Below, in pieces: positions 8,918-20,688 of a DNA stretch of 64,000 nt. Made by a program: the position numbers and the translations under genes. This DNA is from Seminavis robusta (Eukaryota > Bacillariophyta > Bacillariophyceae > Naviculales > Naviculaceae), in the NCBI GenBank assembly GCA_903772945.1, contig CAICTM010000154.1, positions 41,010-105,009 of the forward strand. The letters are read 5' to 3'. How positions within the stretch are numbered: the stretch's first letter is position 1; the number at the start of each line of letters is the position of its first letter. The notes beneath the pieces were generated by a model. The model ran no database searches, was not told the DNA's origin, and worked only from the letters and a program-made list of their open reading frames with translations.

Positions 8918-11900
8918 CTTTTTGTCGCCATGCCCCCAACAGGGTCCTATCTCTGATACGGGGGAGCCTTGTCTCACCCCAAGAAAGCCTTGATTCTGAA
9001 ACTTGAGAGCCTGTCCCTCCTCGGTTGTGGGGAGACTGCCCTTGATGGAGCTACCTGGATTGATTCCCAACAAGCAATCGCAGTGCTTGGGGAGGACGCT
9101 TGAGGCTGCAGTGCCGAGCAACAGGGTCCCATCTCTGGTACAGATGTCGTGAGCCTGGTCCCTCTCTGGTTGCTGAGGAGACAGTTTTGTTGGAGCCACC
9201 TCCATCATTGACACTCCAGAAAGACCGACAGTGCCTGGGGCGGGAACCACAGTGCTTGGAGAGGACGTTTGAGCCTGTTGTGCACACCAACAGGGTCCTA
9301 TCTCTGATACTGATGAGCCCGGTCCCTCACCGGTAGATGGGGAGACAGCCCTTCCTGGAGCCACCTCGACTGATAGTACTCCAGAAAGTCCCACAGTGCT
9401 TGGGTTGGATGTTTGAGCCAGCCTTCCCTTGCACCCAACAATGTTTTGGCTCTGAAACTTGGGAGCTTGATCCTTCCTGGTTACCGGGGAGACAGCCTTT
9501 GCTGGTTGAGCCAGCTCGACTGACACTTCTGTGATCTTGATTGACACTCCGCAAAGAACCACAATGCTTGGGGAGGATGCTTGAGCCTGTTGTGCATCCC
9601 AACAAGTCCTGACTCTGAAACTGCAGCGCCAATCCCTCCCCGGTTGCTGGGGATACTGCCCTTGATATTAGCTCTCCACAAGGAAGCACAGTGTTTGGAG
9701 AGGATGTGTGAGCCTGCACTCCAACAGGGCCCTGTTGGTCTGATACTGGGGAGACTGGTCCCTCCCCGGTTGCTCGGGAGACAGCAAGGAACCACAGTGC
9801 TTGAGGAGGAGCCTGGCCCTTCCCCGGTTGCTAGGGAGATGCCACCTCAATTAACACTTCAGAAGAAACCACAGTGCCAAGGGATGTGCCTGAGCCTGCA
9901 GTGTACCCCAACAGGGTCGTCCCTCTCCGGTTGACGAGGAGGCCAATCCATCCCCTGTTGGGTTGCAAAGGGGAGTCAGAAGTCAACACCGCGAAACCCG
10001 GCATAGCCACCTCCTTGCTCCTCCTGCGCGTTGAAAGTTGGAGCCTCACCATCAGTGTTGTTGGGGGGGTTATTGTATGCTGCAAAGTGGGCTTGAACTT
10101 CAGGGATAAGACCTTGGGCGTAGTAAAAGGGAGGACTAGAGCCACCTGCATTGACACTCAAACGTAGCCATAATGCTTGGGATTGACTTCCAATGATCAT
10201 GCACCAACAAAAGCAATCGGATAAATCCATCCTGTTAGGGGTATAGTTTGCTTTCATCGCTCGAACATGGTGCAAAGTACAAAAGCGGTATGCACCGATA
10301 GCTAAGACCTTGGAAGGCATTCCTCTAGGATTCCCTAAAGTATTGAATGTCTTCCGCATCGGTCATTGTAGCCATACAGACACATACAACAATGAATTTT
10401 GCATCAAGAGAACGATTTCTCATTGGCCCAAGCCCTGAGGCAGGGCGGTTTGTTCCAGTCAGCTGGAGCCACCTCGATTGATAAAGATTTCCCCGGTTGG
10501 CTGCTAGGCCTGCTGTGCACCCCAACAGGGTCCTATCTCTGATACTGGGGAGCCTGGTCCCTCTCCCGATGCTGGGGAGACAGCCCTTTCTGAAGCCACC
10601 TCGACTGATAGTACTCCAGAAAGTACCACAGTTCTTGGGGGGGGGCAGCCCGCGATGGAATCACTTTGACTGACACTCCACAAAGAACCATGGTTGCACC
10701 CCAACATGGTCCTGGCTCTGGTGCTGGGGAGCCTGGTCCATCCCCGCTTCTTGGGGAGCCAGCCATTGCTGGGGAGACAGCCCTTACTGGAGTCACCTCG
10801 ATTAACACTCCAGAGGGACCTTCTGTGCTTGAGCCACCTCGATTAACACTCCAGAGGGACCCTCGGTGCCTGGGGAAGAGCCTGGTCCGTCCACGGTTGC
10901 TGGGCAGACAGCCCTCAAAGGAGTCACCTGGATTGAAACCTTGCAAGGAACCACAGTGCTTGGGGAGGACACCTGGGCCAACTGTGCACCCCAACAGAGT
11001 CCTATCTCTGATACGGGGAAGCCTGGTCCCTCTCACGATGCCGGGGAGACGGCCCTTCCCAAAGCCACCTCGACTGATACCCCAAAAAGCCCCACAGTGT
11101 TTGGGGGGCCAACAAAGGCTTGGCTCTGAAACTCTGGAGCCCGATCCCTCCCCGATTGCTGGGGAGACAGCCTGCGATGGAGTCACTTCGATTGACACTC
11201 CACAAAGACCCACAGTTCTTGGGGCGGATGCTTGAGCTTGCCTTGCACCCCAACAAAGTCTTGGCTCAGGAAATTGGGAGCCTGATCCCTCCATGTTTGC
11301 TGGGGAGACAGCCCACGATGGAATCACTTTGATTGACACTCCACAAAGAACCATAGTGTTTGGGGAGGAGCCTGTGATGCACCCTAACATGGTCCTGGCT
11401 CTGGTGCAGGGGAGCCTGGTCCCTCCCAGCTTGTTGGGGAGAGGCTGTTGCTGGGGAGACAGCCCTTACTGGAGCCACCTCGATTAACACTCCAGAGGCA
11501 CCCTCTGGGGAGGACACTTGAGCCTGCCGTACACCCAAACAAGGCCCAGGCTGTGCTGCCAAGGAGCCTGATCCTTCGCCGATTGCTGGGGAGACCGTGG
11601 AGGACTCCTGGGCCAGCTTTGCAACCCAACAAGGTAATGGCTGTGCTGCTAAGAAGCCTGATCCTGGGCCCTCCCCAATTGCTAGGGAGACTGCCATTGA
11701 TAGAGCCACCGGGATTGACACTACCGCACAAGGAACCACAATGCTTGGGGATGACACCTGAGCCTGATGTGCACCCCAACAGGGGCCTATCTCTGATACT
11801 GGGTAGCCTGGTCTGGCTGCCCTTGATGCTGATCCCTCCATGTTTGTTGGAGAGACAGCCCGCGATGGAATCACTTCGATTGACACTTCACAAAGAACGA

Positions 11901-12310
11901 CAGTGTTTGGGGAGAATGCCTGAGCCTGCAATGCACCCCAACATGATCCTAGCTCTGGTGCAGGGGAGCCTGGTCCCTCCCCGCTTGTGGGGAGACGGCT
12001 GTTGCTGGGGAGACAGCTGTTGCTGGAGCCAACTTGATTAACACTCCAGAGGGACCCTCTGTGCTTGGGGGGGATCCTGGTCCTTCCACGGTTGCTGGGC
12101 AGACAGCCCTCGATGGAGCCACCTGGATTGACATCTTGCAAGGAACCACAGTGCTTGGGGAGGACACCTGGGCCAGCTGTGCACCCTAACAGGGTTCTTT
12201 CTCTGATACGGGGGACGTCCTTGAGCCTTGAACCCCAACAAGGTCTTGCTTGTCCGTGCTGCTGGGGCTCCAGCCTGCATGATGGCCCCTGTTGCCATGA
12301 GACAGCTCTT
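8918..12310 (-). repeat. Tandem repeat array A (about 120-bp monomers)
   Basis: Diverged copies of a roughly 120-bp monomer, recognised on the + strand by recurring words such as GGGGAGACAGCC, GATTGACACTCC and CCACAGTGCTTGGGGAGGA. The array starts about 25 bp after the helicase stop codon and ends about 25 bp before the stop of the - strand gene at 12335. It is the same repeat family as array B, but more diverged and broken into many short frames. On the - strand the words translate as variants of AVSPAxxEGPGS and PCWGA. A non-repeat segment of about 480 bp interrupts it (9964-10445). Confidence 0.85.
9964..10445 (-). other. Unique segment inside array A, coding-like on the - strand
   Basis: This stretch has none of the array words. 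On the - strand it reads as open, protein-like sequence in two adjacent frames: one through MATMTDAED near 10360, the other through RLSVNAGGSSPPFYYAQG and QAHFAAYNN down to a stop at about 9976. The change of frame at about 10335 could be an intron, an indel or chance. I do not recognise the product. It may be a captured or left-over gene fragment. Confidence 0.35.
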
Positions 12311-12334
12311 GCTGTTCAAAGCTTGATTATCACA

Positions 12335-13621
12335 CTAGCTTGGGCCAGACTGTTTCTGTTGCTGTTGCTGCTCTGTGTGCCGCTGTGCTTGTTTCCTTCG
12401 TTTCCGACTTTCATTCCGCTGTTTGCTAGTGCGTTTCTTTTTACTGTTGTTGCTAAGATAACTTGGTGGAGATGCTTCGAATTCTGTCATTATAGGTTGC
12501 TTCAATGACTTCAAATCCCCTTGGAAGAGCTTCTGTAACCTAACAAGCTTGCAATGATCATTGCTTCGACCAAATCCATGTCCTTTGAGAGCTGCACATC
12601 TTTTTCCAGATTTTGCTGATGAGAAGAGCTTCAGAACTCGTCCTTGCTTTACTTTGCGACAACGACTTGCAACAGAAGCAAAAGCTCGCTCCTTCTCCAG
12701 ACCATGAAGTAATGAATACTGGTTGACATCATACAATGCATGATCAGCTGCCTCCTTAACAGATATATGTTGTTGCTGACAATTGTGTAACCAAGTAACA
12801 ACTAAATTGTACCTGCAATTGAGGTACAATTCGTTGTTTGTCTGAAGAGGACCATAGTGGCTGTCTATTCCTAAGACTTTGGACAGTATCTTGGATGTTG
12901 AGCAGGGTGTGACACGCGGCATTTGAGCTATAGGTGCTTGGAAGTGGAAAAGGCTGTTTTTTTTGCCAACATCATCAGTGAGATGATAAGAAATTGCACC
13001 TGAAGATCTGAATTTGGTCGCCACCATGTTAGTTGTCCATGATATCTTCTTTCCAATGGTGAATTTAAAGCACTTGAAGTTCAGAATGGCCCTGGGCAGA
13101 CCTCCATCGCGACCTGCAGAATCTTCAGAAGAAAAGTCAAAGAGCTGACGTGGCCTGCAGTTGTCGGTTTGACGCAGCATTCCAGGACACTTAAAAATGA
13201 AATACAGACAAGCGAAAATTCGAGCTTGTGTGCAGTTGCGAAAATAGCGTCCCTCAGTTCCTGGCCTCTGAACTTGTGTTGGCAGATACCCTGGAAGTGC
13301 AATGTGCTGCATTGACAAATTTGCAGATATTGCTGATGCTGTTGCACATTCATAAAGCATGAGCATTTCTGAAACTGGTCGTGATGGGTAGAGCTGAAAT
13401 TGGGCATCCGGAAAAAGCACCTGCAACCCTTGCTGTGTGACAATTTTGATTCCAACCCTGTGGTAATGAACAGGGATGGTTGGGTTCAATGAATTGTTTG
13501 CAACACAGAATGTGGTAGCACTTTCACACTTCACCATCCACTGCGGATATTGGAGAATGTATTGCTCATAACAAAATCCAGTTCCTGTCCCATAAGCACG
13601 ATTGGTTAGCCTCAATGCGGT
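12335..13621 (-). pseudogene. C-terminal part of the large unrecognised gene split by the copia insertion
   Basis: About 428 codons on the - strand, ending in a Lys/Arg/Gln-rich tail (KKKRTSKQR, then poly-Gln) with a TAG at 12335-12337. The computed frame continues upstream into the LTR to 13660, but host sequence begins at 13621, at the GCGGT target duplication. Position 13616 is the third base of a codon in this frame and 20684 is the second base of a codon in the other half. Disregarding 13622-20683 and one GCGGT copy therefore leaves one continuous frame. The protein is Cys-containing (NCTQARIFACLYFIFKCPG) and not a family I know. The basic tail suggests nuclear or nucleic-acid association, which is inference only. 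Confidence 0.75.
13617..13621. repeat. Target-site duplication GCGGT, left copy
   Basis: GCGGT directly abuts the outer end of the left LTR (TGTTGGG begins at 13622). The same five bases abut the outer end of the right LTR at 20684-20688. A 5-bp duplication is typical of Ty1/copia integration. Confidence 0.9.
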
Positions 13622-13820
13622 TGTTGGGTCTAATAACACTGCAGCTACTAGTAATATCAAGGTTAATTTGTTGATTTGGGCGAGCTGTGAAGAAAAAGTG
13701 ATCTTTCTGGCTGGTCGCTTTGAAGTCTGGATCTGAGAATGCAGTTTCCTTAAAATTTCCTACGGTGGTGCGGTCTTTTTTCTTATCACGGGTCCGCTAA
13801 ATATCTAGACCGGCCAAACA
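13622..13820 (-). repeat. 3' LTR (left copy) of the copia-like element
   Basis: 199 bp, near identical to 20489-20683. All differences I can see are one-base indels (about five, mostly in short homopolymers) and none is a substitution. The inner end reads TGTTTGGCCGG on the element strand, one T more than the other copy. Confidence 0.93.
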
Positions 13821-13829
13821 CACTCCTGC

Positions 13830-16800
13830 CGTGGTCCCTAATGGATCCACGGAACGATAAAACTAAACTAAATGGAGGATGCCCACATAATAAAGAGCGT
13901 GATGGCATGGAATAGGGCACCTTGGAAGGGGCGTTCGTGAGAAAGTCCGCGTTCATGTCCTGTGTGGGACAATACACCACTTGTACATTTCCCTGCTTCA
14001 TTGGTCGTGAATAAAGAAGTAGACGCACATTACAGAGCACAGTACGCTTACCGGCGCTGCTGCTTAACCATTCTCAGCGAGAAATGAATGGCACTCTTGG
14101 TTGTCTTGGTAAAGGATTCTCCTGGTACATCGAACACCTTGGCTCCAAAAACAGACTTGGTCCACAACAAAGGACTACATAATCGTCGCTCCAATGATCA
14201 GTCGTACGGCGTCGGTACTGGCTTCGGGCGTTGAGTTTCTGTTTGCTAGACACAGCAAATTGGGGCACCGCGGCCGAAACTGAGTACTCCCCGATGGAAC
14301 GGTAGTGCTTGGTGGTACAGCAAAACTGGATCCACCGCACCAGCGAATAAATGCGAACGGTCGTCAGCAAATGGAGGAGATGAGCTTGTCTTCAAAAGTC
14401 TGTTGAATAAACTTGAGGCCTTGTGAGAAGTTTGCACTCAATCGTTTGGTTCGGCTGTGTTCACTGAGTACAAAGGAGTAGTCAATGGTCTTGCATACTG
14501 TGACGTGCACGCTTACGAGGCAAATAATAGCTTGGCGTGTGTTCGTGTGGAAGGTTTCCTTCTTCAGGTCCAGATTTGTCACCGTGCGGCACCTCAACAA
14601 AAAACAAATCAGCTGGGGCGGCACTCGGAACAGAACGTGACATGTTCAAAGTTTCACAGGGAACTCTCGAGCACACTTGGTCAAATAATCGATCATGTCA
14701 ATCTTGACTTTGCCCGCTCAGAAAAATCAATCGTCAATCCCTAGATAGTCGCTGCTTGTGGTCCTCTGGTTGCTTTGACAGTACCGTAGGTACCATACTT
14801 CTTCGTTTCACCAGGCCAGGAAATACATCATTCACCTTGGCCATCATATGACTTGACATAGATCGTCGACATGGAAACGGATAGTCTTTTGCTTGCCATT
14901 GACCAAATCGAGAGCCTGTTGGGCAACACAAGGGTCGTAGGGTTGAATTCGAAACCATTAGACTCCAAATCCTTGCCGAGATGCCTTGTACCAAAGTAGA
15001 CTCGCAATGAGCATTCCGTAAAGTGCCTTCAGTACAACACACGTAGAGGATAGGTCTCCCATTCTCATTAGACAGGAATGGCTTGTGAAGTGTCATGGGC
15101 GATCCACAAAGCAGTTCTGGCAAGAATGCCTTCAATTTTCATGATCACGCAATCACCACTCATCCTGGGGTGTCGGCAATTGCTGTCTGAATAAAAGATT
15201 CTGGTACAGTCAAGGGCATCACAGTCATCAGTCGCGACTCACTGGCATCGACGCACCATCGACAACATTAGAGCATTCAAGGCGAAATTGTCGGATTCGT
15301 GTTTCATCTTGTCTTGGTATACTCTCTGTTGGCTTCCATTGAAAACGTGATCTGGCCTTGATGGTTCTGTCTCGCTTTTCCGTACTGAACATGAGTGTCA
15401 CTTGACTTCTTTGAGCTCCGATTCCTTACAGTCCTCTGGCCTAAATGGAGCGAATGCCACGCGCTGTGCAGCTGATCCATCTCTTTTCGTGCTGCGGCCT
15501 CGGCTCTGTCACCCCAGATATTCAATCCCTTGGGCAACATAGTGCTGCTTGCGCTGACTTGCTCTCTTCTACGGAGTCATCTTGGATCTCTTCCGTGGTT
15601 GATTTCATGAATGAACTGTGCCATCTGTCTTTGCCGCCTTCGTCTCATATCAGAAGCGGCTTCTTCTTGATTCCTGATTTCAGTCTGGTAAACTCCTGTG
15701 CGATAAGTGACTCCCTTTGCGGTGCCTTGCTTGGCTGCGATCCTGCCAGACCTGCGCTCAACTCTTGTCAACTTCTGCTTTGGCTGGGCCCTTCAAACGG
15801 TCTATCCTTGGGTCCACAATGTTTTCGTAGTTGCTTGCTTGCTCTGTCGGATTGCCTTGAACTCCTTGTTGCAACCTTCGATCACAATGTCTACCCTTCG
15901 TCATCTTCTCGTCACTGTCTTCTTCAACGCTGCTATCATATTGTGGTCTCTGCACCAAACCTGGACCGATCCATCATCTTTATCGTCGCTATCGACGTGT
16001 TGTCAAACTCAATCTGGAACTGGCGCGATTGTGTTCTGCATCTCATCCTTTCTTCGATCAACTGAGAAAAATTTTCATGTAACTTTCTGCTTCTTGATGT
16101 TCCCGCCACTCCTGCCGGCAACCACAGGCAAAAACTCTCACTTGCTCTTACGGTTGTGGTTCTGTAGCTGCTTCATGCCTTCAACTGTAGGCCTTCTTTC
16201 CACACGCTCAATCACAAGCTTGGGCATCGGGAGGATTTCAACGTACTGGCGTGTCTGCACCTTCCAGGTGTGCAAGTCCAACAAATAATGGCCACCCTTG
16301 CTGTTGTCCAGGATTGGACGCAATGATGCATTCCAACCCAAGTGGCTCGGCTCTGTTCTTGCGAGCTGCAGGGACTCGTTGTGACCTGCAAACTGCCAAC
16401 GTAACTTTGCATCATTGTAGCCTGTGGTCTTACCATTAAAATCTGCCTTGGAGGGTAAAACGGGAGATTCCCTCGGCTCCTGGGAATAGATTCAAAGTTT
16501 TTCATTGAAATCGTAGACAGATGCTCACACCATAATTTTCGGCATGACTTGAAATGGGACTGCGTGGAAACCTGGTCGGAAACGGTCTTCGATTGTCCTG
16601 TTGTTTCGCTCGGCGACGGAAGCGTGCACCTGTGCTGCCGGATGGTCGTGTTTCACACCCATATCGTTCTTGATCCGGTCCATCAACGGCTTGAACTCAT
16701 TGTCACACTGGATGGTTTCGATGTAGAATTTATTCCCTTTGTACGTGTCCATAATCAGATCCAGGGCCTGATAATAAGAGTCCGTGGTCAATAGTCTTTC

Positions 16801-17825
16801 AATCGATCGATCTGCCTGTACCGAAACTTCAAGTCGATAAAGGATAGAAAGTTGAGACCACAAATGTTGACGACATCCATGGCATCTGGTAGCCCATTTC
16901 GGTGATTGGACACCAAAACTCTTCATGGCGGCCAATGTGACACTCTGGTAGCTGGTGGTGGACGTTTCCGGGTAGTGGAGCCTTTGATTTTGGCCATGTC
17001 CTTGCCAAAAATCAGCTGCGGCATTATTGATATCCCGAACATCAACGGGCAATCTGCGGATTCTGCCGCGGCTCTTTGGATTCATAATTCTTAAAGTCCT
17101 TTAAAAGCGGACGTTGGAAAAGATTGCGCATTAGGAGCTCTCTTGGCTTAGGAAAGCTCCCTTCACTTCCTTCTTGGTGAAGCCTTCCCTATAATTTTCC
17201 TTCTTGGCACGGTCCGGACGCAAATCCCTGATTAAGAAAGGCTGGTTGAAGTTCTGTTTCTCCTTGCGTGGGGAAGGATTTTTTCAATGATTTGCTTTCT
17301 CGAGAATGTCAATGTCGGTAGGGCGATACAAACCGAGTTTTGGGTTCCTCGGCCATATCTGACAATAGGAACCGTCTCCCCGGCGGTGGTACATGGCAAT
17401 CATCATAGTTGCGGTGTCCATCTTGCCAAACTCTTGAGCCATCGTCGCTTTGCTCTGCAAACTGCATCCGGAGAGAATACCATAGGGCATTAATGTTAGC
17501 CACGCCTCCTGGGTTCTTGTATTGATACTCCCCAAGGGTCCTCCATCTCTCGGTCCATTCGAGCCTGTTGGTCCCACATTTTGTCTGCATGTCGAATACG
17601 GCGGATGTAGGGTCTGTGCTGCTGCGCGTTCATTCTTTACCCGGACGGCCATATTGGCCACTTGAATTGATCGAGCTGGCAATTATGGCCCGTTAACAGC
17701 TTGTTTTCAAATCCGTCCATCCAAATTGCTGCCAGTCCCACGTCGCCTGTGGCCAAAAGCGGCAGTCTGTTTGCGCTGCTGTAACCATGTGTGAGAACTT
17801 TGGGGCTAAAGGGCTGCGGCTTCAA
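13830..17825 (-). pseudogene. Broken copia pol: protease/pre-integrase, integrase, RT, RNase H
   Basis: Fragments on the - strand, in order from high to low coordinate. Pre-integrase spacer with NPGGVANINALW (about 17.5 kb). Integrase core at 16525-17085, with a CDNEF catalytic motif and later ERNNRTIEDRF. Integrase C-terminal region at 16138-16341, with GGHYLLDLHTWKV and LPMPKLVIERV. Start of reverse transcriptase with KGLNIWGD and KEMDQLH (about 15.5 kb), and a later RT piece with NGRPILYV (about 15.05 kb). RNase H with SSKQKLNAR (about 14.2 kb) and a terminal VYCPTQDMNADFLT (about 13.95 kb). Each piece sits in a different frame from its neighbours. The gene is therefore either defective or damaged by indel errors in the assembly. 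Confidence 0.85.
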
Positions 17826-20488
17826 TTCCCGGGAAGCCGGGTGAACTTGGACATTCGGCTAACTTCGGGTGGTACTGCGGACTGAACTGGAACTCGTTGC
17901 TTGACTGGAGGGGAACGCCTGGAATTGTCGAGGGCCAGCGGCGGAAGCAGACGATGGGAACTGGCTGGAATTTGCTCGGGCGCTTGCCGGGCTTGGTGGT
18001 GCTTGGAAAGCTGTGGTCGGAATCGGATGCTGCTGGTGGAATTGGGGCCCTGAAACTTAGGTTGCCGGAAGCAGTGCACCTCCCTGTTGGACGACTTCCG
18101 AGCCATCGAGGGCTGCATCGGCTAAGAAACGTTTTGCTGTGGGAAGCTTAGGGCGTGCGGTAAACTCTCTGTGGAACCGGGAGCCGTCGAAGCCTTCAGC
18201 GGATAGCTGGATGGTACTGTTTGGAAGAACGTTTTTCTTTAACCCAGAACGCTTGGATACTTATTAATGGCCCGCACTCGGCTTGGGGATTCTTGTCACG
18301 ACACTTTGGCAATCGCGCGGCAAACTTTGTGGGTTGGGATTGCCGCAGCAGTTAGGACGGCCTCGCGCTCGCTTGTCTTTTCTGCTGAAAGAAGGACAAC
18401 GGCATTGACACCGTATAAACTCCTCTTTTTGGCCGGGTTTATCAATTCATCTTGGGCTGGCCAGAGCCCCTTGGTTAAGCGGCACGTCGGGCCTGCATCC
18501 ACTCGCTTGCTGGGCTTGAATGCGATCGGAATTGAGGGTCTCACGGAGAGCTTTCAAGCTCCGTGGGAAAAATAATTAACTCATGCGCATCCATGGCAAT
18601 AGGAGGCCTGCGCACGGTAGCCTGAATGTCGCCATTATTACCGAAATCACTGGATGAACCAGGTCCTGAAACCTCTGTAGCCAATGAGATCAATGATCTC
18701 AGTTGCGTCCAGTCCAATTCCCAGGTATTGCTTTTCAACCTTGTCCTTGGTCCCTCTTATCTTCTTCGTACTCGGGCCTGCTTTCAGAAAGGAAAACAAT
18801 CGCATGTATCGCTGTGCGAACGATGTGCAAAGTAATCTGACAGCCGAGTCGGCCAGGCCCACTCTAACGGAGAAAGACATCAGTCGGTTCTCCTTCCTCT
18901 TGCTTGGGGGAAAGGGCACGCTGTAACTAGTCTGACGAACTGGACAACGAGGATGCTCCTCTGGTGGTGCCTGCGGCAGTCAGTCCTCGGATTCTTGGCT
19001 AGGACTTTAATGGGATCAGTTTGATCTGCTGCTTCGCAGTCATGGAAGATTCGTAGGCCTGCGCTCTTTGCATCTGTTGCGTACAATAAAAGCTGGTATG
19101 ATTCTGGCTGCGCCCGCCATTCTGCAGTGGCAACCAATTCTTGATCATTTACTGCTTTCGCCAATAAGATTAACTTATTCCTTTGTATAGGAGTTAGCTT
19201 GAGCTCGTATAGTATCTTCTTGCCGTCAGCAATCCGTATGTATAGGATGGTTACCGTTGGCTCGCGTCGGCGTCTGGTCTTGCATAGTCTCAATGGCCAG
19301 TGACGCTTTGGGAACGTCTATCCACTCGACCTGGTCTGAAAGTAGCCACAATGTGGTCAATGTCTCTGTAAACGGATAAAATCTGAAGTCAGCCTGTCCT
19401 TTGGGATGGAAAGGTACTTGCGGCGGTTGTCTTTGTCCTTGCCTCTACCGCTCACCACTGGCACCGCCTCAACCGGCGCCTTGGCCTCTGCCGAGGAGCC
19501 TCTGCCTCCTCCTTGTTGCCACGGCCTCCTCGTTGTTGAATCGGTCATCCTGCTCTTGATATGGTCTATTTGCTTGAGGAATTACTGGCTGCGTGGGTTT
19601 GTACTGGATACGGTGTAGATATGGGCTGACTTGGTGGAGCTGGGGGTGGTTCCTCTTATTTCCTATTGATCAGGTAGCCTCTTGTGGGTCTATATTGTCA
19701 CTCCTTGTGACTGCTCCTGCCTTAAACTTGGCTTGTTCCTATCTCGCGTCGGTCTGTCGTGGCTCTATGTTGGCTCACACGCAAATTCACACCGTTTGAG
19801 CTTGGAGGATGCTACCGATGACTCTATCGTGCGACTCGAAGCCTTCTTCTTGTTATAGATTACTTGTATTGGTGTTGTATAACTCAGTGATGAGTTTCAT
19901 AGGCTGGAATGGCTCACCGCTGAAGATTCAGTGCGTCGAGTACTGTCGGGCTGTAGGAATCCCGTCGCTTCAGCACTGCTTGACTCGATTGGTCGTATCT
20001 CGCTCAATTTTCGGAGTTGAGAGCTTGTACTTGTCGTGGCATAGGCGGCAATAGGTCCTCTTTCGATCCCTGTATGCGGCCGTAGCTGTATCTCTCTTGG
20101 TTCGCTCGTCGTGTTCGTTCGCGTCGATCGGCTTTTGCTCGTAGAGTGGGTACCCAAAACACGCGATCGGCGATTACTCCTTCAATTCTTGTCGGATGAC
20201 CTTGGTTCAAGCATCAATATGGACCGGCTAGCTGTGCTCTCGACGCTGATGTGCTTGGTTTGCTCTGAATCGGTCGACAAGTCGATCGGCCGATGCTCCG
20301 AGAGCTTGGAATGAGTGAGCGAAAATGTGAGGCGAATTTTCTCTGTTAGCTCTGTTGCTTTGCCTTTATAGTGGGGCTACAGAGCACCTCTGCTCAATAC
20401 CTGAGCCCGCTGTTTCTCTCAGTTCTTTCTCACTATTACAATACCTATTTCCATGGATAAACTCAATACAAACGCTTTTTCTTCACAG
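17826..20488 (-). pseudogene. Copia gag-like region and leader, broken frames
   Basis: Between the 5' LTR and the pol fragments the - strand holds several short frames. One near 19.45 kb is Gly/Arg-rich (WQQGGGRGSS) and one near 20.1 kb is Arg/Ser-rich; others lie at 18.3-19.3 kb. By position this should be gag, but no CCHC zinc knuckle can be read and none of the frames is long. The primer-binding site should lie just inside 20489; the first inner bases on the element strand are CTGTGAAG, and I could not match them to a tRNA end. Confidence 0.5.
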
Positions 20489-20683
20489 TGTTGGGTCTAA
20501 TAACACTGCAGCTACTAGTAATATCAAGGTTAATTTGTTGATTTGGGCGAGCTGTGAAGAAAAAGTGATCTTTCTGGCTGGTCGCTTTGAAGTCTGGATC
20601 TGAGAATGCCAGTTTCCTTAAATTCCTACGGTGGTGCGGTCTTTTTCTTATCCGGGTCCGCTAAATATCTAGACCGGCCAACA
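20489..20683 (-). repeat. 5' LTR (right copy) of the copia-like element
   Basis: 195 bp, beginning TGTTGGCCGG and ending CCCAACA on the element strand. It matches 13622-13820 along its whole length with indels only. The last 19 residues of the computed 726-codon frame on this strand come from this LTR and are not part of the host protein. Confidence 0.93.
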
Positions 20684-20688
20684 GCGGT
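20684..20688. repeat. Target-site duplication GCGGT, right copy
   Basis: Matches 13617-13621 and immediately follows the right LTR, confirming a single insertion event. Confidence 0.9.

Larger units (their letters stand above)
13622..20683 (-). mobile_element. Ty1/copia-like LTR retrotransposon, 7062 bp
   Basis: The element runs on the - strand. It is bounded by direct repeats of 199 and 195 bp that start TGTTGG and end CCAACA when read on the element strand, and it is flanked by the 5-bp direct repeat GCGGT. Internal - strand fragments follow copia order: a gag-like region (about 20.2-18 kb), protease/pre-integrase (about 17.8-17.3 kb), integrase core (16525-17085), integrase C-terminus (16138-16341), reverse transcriptase (about 15.5-14.7 kb) and RNase H (about 14.6-13.85 kb). 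Integrase before reverse transcriptase defines copia rather than gypsy. The pol frame is broken by many frameshifts, so no full polyprotein can be read. It lies inside the large - strand host gene. Confidence 0.93.

Noticed and set aside
9100-12508. + strand frames of 60-200 codons in array A
   Set aside because: Repeats with few stops give open frames on both strands. Only the - strand frames connect to non-repeat coding sequence.
20626-20683. Last 19 residues of the 726-codon - strand frame
   Set aside because: They are encoded by the 5' LTR, as the same residues (GRSRYLADP) occur at the other LTR.
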